A DNA stretch of 64,000 bases, taken from Paenibacillus sp. Its GTDB lineage: Bacteria; Bacillota; Bacilli; Paenibacillales; NBRC-103111. Position 1 is the stretch's first letter. Each line of letters begins with the position of its first letter. Shown one piece after another: positions 7,775-16,070 of the stretch. The DNA is taken from NCBI GenBank assembly GCA_031180825.1, contig JAPSLM010000005.1:248001-312000 (forward strand), read 5' to 3'. Position numbers and translations under genes: made by a program. Under the pieces are notes generated by a model. That model was not told the origin of the DNA. It worked only from the letters and a program-made list of their open reading frames with translations, and did not search any database.

Positions 7775-10700
7775 TTACTCTCCGGTCACTTGGATATGAA
7801 CTTCCTTCGGCCGGTACACGGATTTCAAACGGCCTTCCCGATCGACCGCGAACAGCACCGAACGCTCTTTCTCCAGCACAAACGAATACCGTCGGCCTGT
7901 AGCCGGGTCCCGCACTTCCACTTCGGTATCGAAGGCAAATTCGGATACGAAGACAAGCAGCGCGCCGTCCTGGAAAGCGAGCTTCCGTCCGTACACGCCG
8001 GGAAGCCCGCCGCCGTGAAGCCATTCCAGCTCGGCACGGAAGCCCGCCGCCGTCAGCGCGTGCTGGTACAGCATCGCGAGCGGCTCGACGCGCTCGTTCA
8101 ATTCGACCGGCAGCGGGCACCAGAGGAGCCGCCCCGAGCCGAGCGGAACGTCGATCAGCTTGTCGGCTTTCGCTTCTGCGGCTTCGTCCGTCCGGACTTC
8201 CTTCGCTACCTCGGCGATCCGCCGCTGTCCGAACGAGACGGGCAGCAAGCGGCCGTCGAGCTCCAGCATTTCTTCGCGCCGCACGTTGGCCGGACGGTAA
8301 GATCCGACCGTATCTTTAAGACGCTCTTCCGGCTGCCAGTAGGCATCCAGCCCGAGAGGACCGGTAACGAGCAGCGTCGCTCCGGTTGCCCGTACAATGG
8401 CGATCAATTTCGCAAACGCTTCGCTATCTATATTGTGCGCGCTCGGCAGGATGATCAGCTTCGCAGGCGCTTCGGCGAGCGAATCCAAGTGGTATTCCCC
8501 GACTCCGCGGAAAGGAACTTTCAGCTCGTAGGTTAGCACCCGCGTCAGACGGGTCGTCGCATCGAACGCCAATTTCCGGTTGGAAAAGTCGTTGGAATAC
8601 GGGAAAACGACAGCGACCTCCTCCAGCTTGCGGCCGTGGAACAAATCCCGGATTTCTTCCATAAACCGGCCGAATTCGTAGGAAACGTCCGCTTCCGGCT
8701 TCTCCGTTCCGTCCGCCCGCAGCGCCCCGATATGCGATTCGTTGGCGTTGTCCATGTAGAAATTCGTGTTCCAAATCCAATGAACCGCCCCTGCGCCGCC
8801 CGTCGAGAAAGCATAGGCGTATTTGCGCTCCAGGATGCTGCGCAATTCCGTCTCCGAACGCTTCGCCCGTCCGTCCGGCGTCTCCACGTACATGATGCCG
8901 GTCTCCTGCACGAGATTCGGCTTATCCGGCGTCTTCGCAAAGATGCCGTCCCACACCAGATGATCGTTCAGCCACCACGAGTGTACGGTGGTGTAATCCG
9001 AAGCCTCTGCGTAAAAGAACGGCGACGGCCGCTGCGCGCCCAAGGCTTCGTCCTGCCCGACGACAACCAGATGGTCGGGGCAGACGTCCTTGATCGCGTC
9101 GTAGAGCTGCTTCGCCCACCGGTTGTGCATCTCCATCGAGAACAGCGCATAGTCGAGCCAGCGCGTGCCCTTTTTCCCCTTGTGCATGTCCTGCACGTCG
9201 AAGTTGATCTCTTCCGGCTCCGGCGGTACGGCCGCGGCAAAGTCCGGCAGCTGCTCCGGCGACATGTTCCAGCGCTCCTGCAGCCGCGCGATCGAGCCGT
9301 GCCGCTGTTGCAGCCATTCGCGGTAGGCCGCCAGCTCGAACGGGTCGCGGCACGACCGCGGACCGTCGGAGAAAATCCGCGGCGGGTCGAACATCGACGG
9401 CTCGTTGATCAGATCCCAGTCGACATGCTTCGTATCCCGGTGCCGCGAGACGATCGAACGCACGAACCGTTTCTGCGCTTCCACGCTGCGCGGGTCGAGG
9501 TAAGGGTTGAGGCCCTCCCAAGGCTCCGGCGTAAACGAAAAGAACGTGAACGTGACCTGCAAATCATGCTTCTTCGCCGTAAGCAGGAAGGCGTCGATCG
9601 AGCGCAGCACCTCTTCGGACGCATGCCCGTCGACCTGCATGATGTTGCGGTACGCGGTCCAGATGCCGGTCCGAATCCAGTTGATGCCGGCCTTCTTCAT
9701 CTGCGCCATGTCGCGGTCCCAAACGGCTGCGTTCGGCAGAAATAGAAACTTGCGCGCCACGTCCGACGTCATGTACGTCATCCCGACGACCGGGAGCGGA
9801 CGTCCGTCCTTGACGAAATAATCCCGGCCGCAGCTTACCGGTTCGCCCGCGGCAAGCAGCTCGGCGTCCAGGCCCCAGAAGCCCTGGCGCAGGACGCGCG
9901 TCTCCCCGTCCGGCGCTTGCGCCTGACAAATGATATGGTAAAAGCCGCTCTGAATTTCAAGCGGGACGGAAATGCGGTGAATATTCAGCTCCTCCGTGAC
10001 GTCCGCCTCCAAGCGGTGCGTCCAGGAGGCTTGCCCTGCCTCATGCTCCACGGACACCGAGAATGTCCAAGCCCCCGCGGTCCCGCGCCCGATCCGCTGC
10101 GTTTGCAGCGTGAGCATCGCCCGCTCGCCCGGCTCATATGAAGCGTAGTTCGGCTTGATCCACAGCTCGGTCACGCCTTTGGCGCAAAACGCGGCCCATT
10201 CCTTCAGCGTTTCGGCTCCGCCCTCGTTCCAGAATGCCGCGGTCAGCGGCAGATGGACGAACAGCCAGCGGCCTCCGGCGAAGGGGCCCTTCGTTTGCTC
10301 CCAGAGCACGACCGGCGCGGCCACCTCCCGGCCTTCGGCCGAGATGCCTTTCAGCAGCGGATAAATATGCGTGTCCATCGGTCCGGCGGAGCCCATCTGA
10401 TGCGGCAAATCGCTGCTCTTCGTCACATGCGGCACCAGATTCCATGTGTCCGCCATCGTAAGCAGCGCTTCTTTGCCGGCCAGCAGCGGAATGTCGGCTG
10501 CGGCTGCCAGCTTCTTTACCGGAGCCGCATCGACCCGCAGCGCTTCATGAATATGAAGCTGCTGATGGTAAGCGGTTTGCTCGGCTTCCGCATGCCAGCC
10601 CCCGTTCTCCGCCCGAACCGGGTGCTTGAACGGCGCGCCTCCGGCGCTAATGAGCCCGCCGCCCTGCCGGAGAAAGCCGAGAATCGCGGGCCAAGCGGCT

Positions 10701-10879
10701 TTCGGAAAATACGGCGCATGCAGGTTGACGAAGCAGCCGCCCTCGGCGGGGCCAAGCGCCTCCGCCAGGCGGTCCGCCGGGACGACCTGCCCCACACCCT
10801 GCAGCAATCCAGCATCGACCTGCATCCCTTCGCCGAGCGGAAAGCCCGGGTCGTAGAAAATGACGATCGGCCGCGTCAT
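7775..10879 (-). CDS. Large clan GH-A glycoside hydrolase, family unassigned (GH42/GH5-like)
   Basis: 1034 aa from the ATG at 10879, which overlaps the GH125 stop (ATGA). The first 230 or so residues look like a Rossmann/glutamine-amidotransferase-like module. The middle is a TIM barrel with VDWDLINEPS (acid/base Glu493 after Asn) and LVQETGIM (nucleophile Glu659), the clan GH-A pair at beta-strands 4 and 7. After that comes another Rossmann-like segment (LIILPSAHNIDSEAF, LLVTGPLG) like the trimerisation domain of GH42. No signal peptide is visible. I cannot assign a CAZy family; beta-mannosidase or beta-galactosidase activity is possible, and its position between two alpha-mannosidases makes a mannoside substrate likely. 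Confidence 0.75.
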   Translation of the reverse strand: MTRPIVIFYDPGFPLGEGMQVDAGLLQGVGQVVPADRLAEALGPAEGGCFVNLHAPYFPKAAWPAILGFLRQGGGLISAGGAPFKHPVRAENGGWHAEAEQTAYHQQLHIHEALRVDAAPVKKLAAAADIPLLAGKEALLTMADTWNLVPHVTKSSDLPHQMGSAGPMDTHIYPLLKGISAEGREVAAPVVLWEQTKGPFAGGRWLFVHLPLTAAFWNEGGAETLKEWAAFCAKGVTELWIKPNYASYEPGERAMLTLQTQRIGRGTAGAWTFSVSVEHEAGQASWTHRLEADVTEELNIHRISVPLEIQSGFYHIICQAQAPDGETRVLRQGFWGLDAELLAAGEPVSCGRDYFVKDGRPLPVVGMTYMTSDVARKFLFLPNAAVWDRDMAQMKKAGINWIRTGIWTAYRNIMQVDGHASEEVLRSIDAFLLTAKKHDLQVTFTFFSFTPEPWEGLNPYLDPRSVEAQKRFVRSIVSRHRDTKHVDWDLINEPSMFDPPRIFSDGPRSCRDPFELAAYREWLQQRHGSIARLQERWNMSPEQLPDFAAAVPPEPEEINFDVQDMHKGKKGTRWLDYALFSMEMHNRWAKQLYDAIKDVCPDHLVVVGQDEALGAQRPSPFFYAEASDYTTVHSWWLNDHLVWDGIFAKTPDKPNLVQETGIMYVETPDGRAKRSETELRSILERKYAYAFSTGGAGAVHWIWNTNFYMDNANESHIGALRADGTEKPEADVSYEFGRFMEEIRDLFHGRKLEEVAVVFPYSNDFSNRKLAFDATTRLTRVLTYELKVPFRGVGEYHLDSLAEAPAKLIILPSAHNIDSEAFAKLIAIVRATGATLLVTGPLGLDAYWQPEERLKDTVGSYRPANVRREEMLELDGRLLPVSFGQRRIAEVAKEVRTDEAAEAKADKLIDVPLGSGRLLWCPLPVELNERVEPLAMLYQHALTAAGFRAELEWLHGGGLPGVYGRKLAFQDGALLVFVSEFAFDTEVEVRDPATGRRYSFVLEKERSVLFAVDREGRLKSVYRPKEVHIQVTGE

Positions 10880-12195
10880 ACAATCCCTTCCTTCATCGCT
10901 TCGTATACAAGCAGCGAGAACAAGCTGTTGGACCACGCAAACCAGCTGCGCGTGAAGATAGTCGGATCGTCCGCATGGAAACCTTCATGCATGAAGCCGG
11001 TATCCGCGTCCGTCGCCTCCAGCATCGCGAGCATTTCCAGCTTCTCCTCTTTCGTAAGAGCCGTCAGCCCCTGCATCGACAGCGCCATGTGCCAAATATA
11101 ATCCGGCGGCGTATGCGGGCTGCCGATGCCTTTGGCTACCTTGCCCTCGTAATAGAACGGATTTTGCTTGCTCAGGGCAAAGCGTCTCGTATTTTGATAA
11201 ATCGGGTCGTCCGGCGGCGTATAGCCGATATACGGAATCGACATCAGTCCCGGCGTTCCGGCGTCGTCCATCAAGCAGTAGTTGCCGGAGCCGTCCGTTT
11301 CGTAAGCGTAAATCGGGCCGAACTCCGGATGGCGGTAAATGCCGTACAGCTGAATGCCGTGATCGACATCCGCTTCCAGCTTCTTCAATTCGTCGACAAA
11401 CGCCAGATCGCGGAACACCCATTCGGCCATCTCGCGCATCTGCCGCAGCGTCACGACCGCGAACATGTTCGACGGGATGTTGTAGTGGAAATCGCAGGCG
11501 TCGTCGCTCGGACGGAAGCCCGACCAGATCATCCCCGTGTAGTTCACCGGCATGCCCAGCCCGTTGTTGCGCAGCGAATCCGTCGGCACGTCGTTATTGC
11601 GCGTGAAGCGGTACGGCGACAGCTCGAAGTGGCGCTGCTCCGTTTTCCACAGGTCGACCGTTTTGCGCATCGCGGACTTGAAGCTCTTGTCGAAAATGTC
11701 CGTCCGCTCCGTTTCCTTCCAGTACTTATAAGCTAAGCGCATCGAGAAGCAGATCGAATCGAGCTCGAATTTGCGCTCCCACACCCACGGGGACATTTCG
11801 GTCTCGTCCGTCGTGTTCCAGTGCCAGTCGTTCGCCGATTCGTTGAAGGCGTTGGCATACGGATCGATATGGATAGATTGAATGTGCCGTTTAATCAGTC
11901 CTGCGATCAATTGCTGCAGATCCGGGTCGTTCTTCGCCAGCGGCACGTAATGAATCACTTGCTCTACGGAATCGCGCAGCCACATCGCCGGAATATCCCC
12001 GGTAATAATGAACGTCGTTCCGTCTTCCATCCGTTTCGTCGTCGTCGCCAGCGTGTTCGGGAAGCAATTTTTAAACAATTGCAGCAGCTTGGGACGGTGA
12101 GCCAGCTTGACCTCTGCCTCTGCCAGCACGTCCTGCACCGCCCGCGGCAGCTCCATCGCAGGAATCGGAATTTTAGGTAATCTGAATTGTTCCAT
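10876..12195 (-). CDS. GH125 exo-alpha-1,6-mannosidase
   Basis: 439 aa, the usual GH125 (formerly DUF1237) size. The (alpha/alpha)6 family motifs are seen: ITGDIPAMWLRDS near residue 65 (substrate-binding and catalytic region), ANAFNESANDWHW, ELDSICFSMRLAY and MGMPVNYTGMIWSGFRPSDDA-like text in the centre. GH125 enzymes cleave non-reducing alpha-1,6-mannose, as found in yeast mannan and N-glycan cores. The ATG at 12195 is preferred (GGAGG 12 nt upstream); an in-frame TTG at 12207 abuts the RBS. No secretion signal. Confidence 0.92.
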   Translation of the reverse strand: MEQFRLPKIPIPAMELPRAVQDVLAEAEVKLAHRPKLLQLFKNCFPNTLATTTKRMEDGTTFIITGDIPAMWLRDSVEQVIHYVPLAKNDPDLQQLIAGLIKRHIQSIHIDPYANAFNESANDWHWNTTDETEMSPWVWERKFELDSICFSMRLAYKYWKETERTDIFDKSFKSAMRKTVDLWKTEQRHFELSPYRFTRNNDVPTDSLRNNGLGMPVNYTGMIWSGFRPSDDACDFHYNIPSNMFAVVTLRQMREMAEWVFRDLAFVDELKKLEADVDHGIQLYGIYRHPEFGPIYAYETDGSGNYCLMDDAGTPGLMSIPYIGYTPPDDPIYQNTRRFALSKQNPFYYEGKVAKGIGSPHTPPDYIWHMALSMQGLTALTKEEKLEMLAMLEATDADTGFMHEGFHADDPTIFTRSWFAWSNSLFSLLVYEAMKEGIV

Positions 12196-12285
12196 CTCGT
12201 CCGTCAACCTCCATTTTTTCTACTACTCACCGAAGGGGGAAGGAATGTTTTTTGGGTTTTCGTGGGTACTCGCACAGAGTAGCAC

Positions 12286-12412
12286 GGTGGCGGGGTATCC
12301 ACTGGAGGAGCGATAGCGTTCGCCTTGGTCCTCGGGAAATCTCCGCTATCCAGCAGCTTCCAATCGAAATTTCCCGAGGACCACAGCGACCGGAAGTGGA
12401 TACCCCGCCACC
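12286..12412. repeat. 127-bp long imperfect palindrome (MITE/REP-like element)
   Basis: Outer arms of 18 bp (12286-12303 and 12395-12412) and inner arms of 14 bp (12327-12340 and 12369-12382) are each perfect inverted repeats, separated by unequal unpaired stretches of 23 and 12 nt. There is no ORF with an RBS inside and no U-tract on either side, so it is not a simple terminator. The form suits a non-autonomous mobile element or an RNA-level structure between the transporter and hydrolase genes. Confidence 0.7.
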
Positions 12413-12446
12413 CGCCGCCGCCCCATACCCGATTTAAAAAACTTCC

Positions 12447-13367
12447 TTACTCCTTCACCGCACCAACCGTCAACCCTTGAATAAAATACCGTTGGAAGAA
12501 CGGGTACGCGAACACAATCGGTCCCGTCGCCAGGACGACCATCGCCATCCGCGATGTATCCTGCGGCAGCGATTGCAGCAAAGCTACGCCCATCGACGGG
12601 TTGCTCGTATTTTGCAAAATAAACTGCATGCTCGTCTCGATCCGCATCAGCATGGATTGCAGCGGCACCAAGCTCGGCTTGTCAATATAGAGCAGCGCGT
12701 TGAACCAGTCGTTCCAGTACCCGAGGGTGCTGAACAAGCCGATCGTCGCGAGCCCCGGAAGCGATAAGGGCAGAACCAGGCGGAAGAAAATCCCGAATTC
12801 GCCCGCACCGTCGATTTTTCCCGATTCGATAATGGCATCCGGTACGCTCGTAGAGAAGAACGTCCGCATAATCATGATGTAGAAGGCGTTCACGGCCAGC
12901 GGCAGAATAAGCCCCCAGATGGAGTCCTTCAGCCCAAGCAGCTGCGTGACGACAATATAGGTCGGGACGAGCCCGCCGTTGAACAGCATTGTGAAAAAAG
13001 CGAAAAACGAGAAAAAATTGCGGTACTTGAAGCTTTTGCGCGAAATCGCGTAGGCGAACAGCGCAATCATAATCATGCTGAGCACCGTACCGATCACGGT
13101 AACGGCAATGGTGACACCGTAGGACCGCAGCAGCTGATCCCCGGCTTTAAACACGTAACGGTAAGCTTCCAGGCTCCATTTTTCCGGAATGATCCGGTAG
13201 CCGTTGCGCGCAAGCGTCCCTTCGTCCGTGAATGAAATAATGGTGACGAACAAGAAAGGAAACACGCACAAAAAAGCCAAAATCCCGGCGATCAAGTTGA
13301 AAATGACGTTCCAAACCGGAGACAGATGATGAAAATCCCGGCTTCGTTTCATCGTTCGTGCGGCCAC
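12447..13367 (-). CDS. Sugar ABC transporter permease, YtcP/LplC type
   Basis: About 306 aa with six predicted membrane segments (the first near residues 20-40, FNLIAGILAFLCVFPFLFV). The inner-membrane permease signature is DAIIESGKIDGAGEFGIFFRLVLPLSLPG (EAA loop), which contacts the ATPase. It belongs to the CUT1 family and pairs with the upstream permease to import oligosaccharides. The GTG at 13367 has GGAGG about 8 nt upstream; a GTG at 13373 is too close to it. No ATPase gene is in the cluster, as is usual for these systems, which share an MsmX-type ATPase. Confidence 0.9.
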   Translation of the reverse strand: MAARTMKRSRDFHHLSPVWNVIFNLIAGILAFLCVFPFLFVTIISFTDEGTLARNGYRIIPEKWSLEAYRYVFKAGDQLLRSYGVTIAVTVIGTVLSMIMIALFAYAISRKSFKYRNFFSFFAFFTMLFNGGLVPTYIVVTQLLGLKDSIWGLILPLAVNAFYIMIMRTFFSTSVPDAIIESGKIDGAGEFGIFFRLVLPLSLPGLATIGLFSTLGYWNDWFNALLYIDKPSLVPLQSMLMRIETSMQFILQNTSNPSMGVALLQSLPQDTSRMAMVVLATGPIVFAYPFFQRYFIQGLTVGAVKE

Positions 13368-13394
13368 AGCCACTCCCTCCTTTATCCGTAGTGA

Positions 13395-14330
13395 TTAATA
13401 CAGCGCGTTGTCTTTATTGAATCTGCGAACAATGGCGTTGGAGGTAATGACGAGCACGAAACCGACGAACGACTGATACAGACCGGCCGCGCTGGTCATG
13501 CCGATTTCCCCGGTAAATTTCAAGCCGCGGTACACGTACGTATCGATAACGTTGGTAACCGAGAACAGCGTTCCCGAATTTCGCGGTATTTGATAGAACA
13601 GTCCGAAATCCGCATAAAAAATACGTCCGATCGCAAGCAGCGTCAGAATGGTAATCAGCGGCGTCAGCATCGGCACCGTAATGTGGCGGATTTGCTGCCA
13701 TTTGTTCGCCCCGTCGATCATCGCCGCCTCATACAGCGACTTGTCGATCCCCATGATGGCCGCCAAATACACGACGCTGTTATAGCCGATCGATTTCCAT
13801 AGAAAGACGAGCGTCAGAATAAGCGGCCAATACGTCGGATCGTTATACCACTGCGTGGCGGTGAGCCCGAACGCTTTGGCGATTTGGTTGATCATGCCTT
13901 TGTCGAAGCTGAGGAAGCTGAATACGAAATACCCGACAATGACCCAAGACAAGAAATAAGGCAGGAACATTCCGGTCTGATACAGCTTGGCCAGCTTCTT
14001 GTTGGCGATTTCCGCCAAAATAATAGCCAGCCCGACGGCCAGGACGAGGCCGATTACGATGAATACGGTATTATACAGCAGCGTGTTCCGCGTAATGAGA
14101 AAAGCGTCCTTCGTGCTGAACAGAAATTCGAAGTTTTTGAGCCCGACCCATTTGCTGTTCAAAATGCTGGCCAGAAACCCGTCGCGATGGTACCGGTATT
14201 CCTTGAAAGCGATAACCGTTCCAGCCATCGGCAGGTAAGAGAAGAAAAGAAACCAGATCGTGGCGGGAAGCACCATGATGAGCATGGCTTTGTTCCGGCT
14301 GATATCCTTGAGCACACCCTTCACATTCAT
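13395..14330 (-). CDS. Sugar ABC transporter permease, LplB/UgpA type
   Basis: About 311 aa with six membrane segments (first: MLIMVLPATIWFLFFSYLPM) and the EAA loop SLYEAAMIDGANKWQQIRHITVPML. It forms the membrane channel with the YtcP-type partner 27 nt downstream. The exact start is uncertain: ATG 14330 is close to GAGGGG, and a GTG at 14324 has better spacing. It is co-directional with the lipoprotein gene, from which it is separated by a hairpin. Confidence 0.9.
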   Translation of the reverse strand: MNVKGVLKDISRNKAMLIMVLPATIWFLFFSYLPMAGTVIAFKEYRYHRDGFLASILNSKWVGLKNFEFLFSTKDAFLITRNTLLYNTVFIVIGLVLAVGLAIILAEIANKKLAKLYQTGMFLPYFLSWVIVGYFVFSFLSFDKGMINQIAKAFGLTATQWYNDPTYWPLILTLVFLWKSIGYNSVVYLAAIMGIDKSLYEAAMIDGANKWQQIRHITVPMLTPLITILTLLAIGRIFYADFGLFYQIPRNSGTLFSVTNVIDTYVYRGLKFTGEIGMTSAAGLYQSFVGFVLVITSNAIVRRFNKDNALY

Positions 14331-14353
14331 CACCCCTCGCGTTCAAAGAGACG

Positions 14354-14376
14354 GGGCGAATGAATGCCATTCGCCC
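14354..14376 (-). promoter_or_regulatory. Intercistronic hairpin between binding-protein and permease genes
   Basis: Perfect 9-bp stem GGGCGAATG/CATTCGCCC with a 5-nt loop and only a weak T-rich tail. In many sugar operons such a hairpin stabilises or partly terminates the mRNA, so that the binding protein is made in excess of the permeases. Confidence 0.6.
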
Positions 14377-14444
14377 TGTGTCCCGTTCTTATCGTTCACC
14401 CGAGAAAGCTTCCGTCAAGAAGCTCTGTTGCTTTTTGAGCTTGA

Positions 14445-15920
14445 TTACTTTTGGGCCGCTTTCCATGCATCGATTTGACGCTGCGCTTCTTCCATAATTT
14501 TGTCGAGGCCCGCAGCTTTCAGCTTTTGGGTAGCCTGCGGCAGGATTTGGTTCGGATCGACCGTACCGGTCATCAGCGGCGCCCAGAACTCTTCCTTGAC
14601 GTTCTGCACCGCTGCGATTTCGCTCGTCACTTTGGACGGATCGAAGTTGAAGCCGAGCAGCGCGGCAGGCTTACCGGTTGCGTTGAATTTCTTGAAGCCT
14701 TCCCATTTGTCTTTCGGATCGGTCGGGTTCAGGTACGTGATCATCAGGTTACCCAGCGAGAATGTCGGCATATCGTAGTTTTTCGATTCCGGCAAGTTCT
14801 CCATAACGTTGTCGCCGACTTTTTTGTAGTGCACGCTTTCGATCCCGGAGTCGACCATGTTGCGCAGCACCGGATCGGTATTCAGCAGGTTCAGGAACTC
14901 CATCGCTTTTTCCGGATTTTTGGAATTCGCCGAGATCGCTTGCATCGAGCCCATAACGGACCAGTTGTAGATGTAAGCGGGGCTCGCCGGTGTGGAGACG
15001 ACCGGATAACCGTAACTTGCCGTCCACAGGTTGTCCGCGAACGGCTGGGTCGTCGCCTTGTCTGCAAACCATTTGCCCGTTTTTTGAACGTCCGTCGAGG
15101 AAACCATCGTTGCCGCTTCCGTAGGAATATAGCCGGCTTTATAATATTTGTGCATCGTCTCGAGCGCCTGCTTCATTTCCGGCGTCTCCAGGATGTTGAT
15201 AACCTTGTAATCCTGGCTGTCTAATTTGACGGCCATCGGCATTTTCTCGATCACGTAGTCGTACGGGACGAAGACGCCGTAGTTTTTATCGACGGAGAAC
15301 GGAATAACGTCCGGTTCTTTTTCTTTAATCGTTTTCAAGAGCGGTTCCAAGCTTTCCAGCGAGTTGACGTTCTTGATATCGAGGTTGTACTTGTCGAGCA
15401 GCTGCTTGTTGAAGCGCCATACCTCTTGCGCCGGCAGCTCTTTGTTGGCCGGAATGCCGTAGTTGTGGCCGTCGACCTTGGAACCGCTTAAGAAGGCCGG
15501 ATCAAGCATGTCCTTGATGCCTTTTCCTTGCTTTTCCAGCAAGTCGTCGATCGGCAGGAACGCGCCTTTTCTTGCGTTTTGCACGTAGTCAAACGCCCAG
15601 GAAGACGTGAACATGATGTCCATCGGCGTACCGGAAGCGGTCATGACCTGCATTTTTTGCGAGTAATCGCCAAAATCGATCATATTCATTTTGACGGTAA
15701 CTCCGATTTTTTCTTTCGTATATTTGCTGACTTCTTCCATGACCCGGTCAACGTCCTTTTGAGGCGTACCGATCGTATACCAAATCAGCTCAACAGGTTT
15801 GCCCGCGGCGCCTCCTGCGTCCTGCGCGCTATCCTTGCTGCCTCCGCATGCGGTCAAAACGACCGAAGCCGAAAGCATGAGCGCGAGTCCGGCAAACAGG
15901 CTTCTTTTTTTCATTTTCAT
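14445..15920 (-). CDS. Extracellular sugar-binding lipoprotein, LplA/YtcQ type
   Basis: 491 aa. The N-terminus is a lipoprotein signal (KMKKRSLFAGLALMLSASVV then LTAC lipobox; Cys at about residue 25), so the protein is anchored outside the membrane. The rest matches the large LplA-type family (solute-binding protein family 1) that delivers oligosaccharides to LplB/YtcP permeases. Next to GH38 and GH125, an alpha-mannose oligosaccharide is the likely ligand, by inference. GGGAGG lies upstream of the ATG. Confidence 0.9.
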   Translation of the reverse strand: MKMKKRSLFAGLALMLSASVVLTACGGSKDSAQDAGGAAGKPVELIWYTIGTPQKDVDRVMEEVSKYTKEKIGVTVKMNMIDFGDYSQKMQVMTASGTPMDIMFTSSWAFDYVQNARKGAFLPIDDLLEKQGKGIKDMLDPAFLSGSKVDGHNYGIPANKELPAQEVWRFNKQLLDKYNLDIKNVNSLESLEPLLKTIKEKEPDVIPFSVDKNYGVFVPYDYVIEKMPMAVKLDSQDYKVINILETPEMKQALETMHKYYKAGYIPTEAATMVSSTDVQKTGKWFADKATTQPFADNLWTASYGYPVVSTPASPAYIYNWSVMGSMQAISANSKNPEKAMEFLNLLNTDPVLRNMVDSGIESVHYKKVGDNVMENLPESKNYDMPTFSLGNLMITYLNPTDPKDKWEGFKKFNATGKPAALLGFNFDPSKVTSEIAAVQNVKEEFWAPLMTGTVDPNQILPQATQKLKAAGLDKIMEEAQRQIDAWKAAQK

Positions 15921-16070
15921 GTTCGCAGATACCTCCCTTTTTCATTCAAGCAGCCGTTGAATCGTTTCAATGGCTACCTTTACATTAACTCAAGAAAGCA
16001 TTTACAAATAGGCAAGAAACTAAAGGTATGCTGTACAAAATAAAGAAAGGGTCTGCCGGATTTTCACCCT

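Noticed and set aside
12281..12420. CRISPR array or IS terminal repeats at the palindromic element
   Set aside because: There is one palindrome only, with no regular spacers and no transposase reading frame between the arms.
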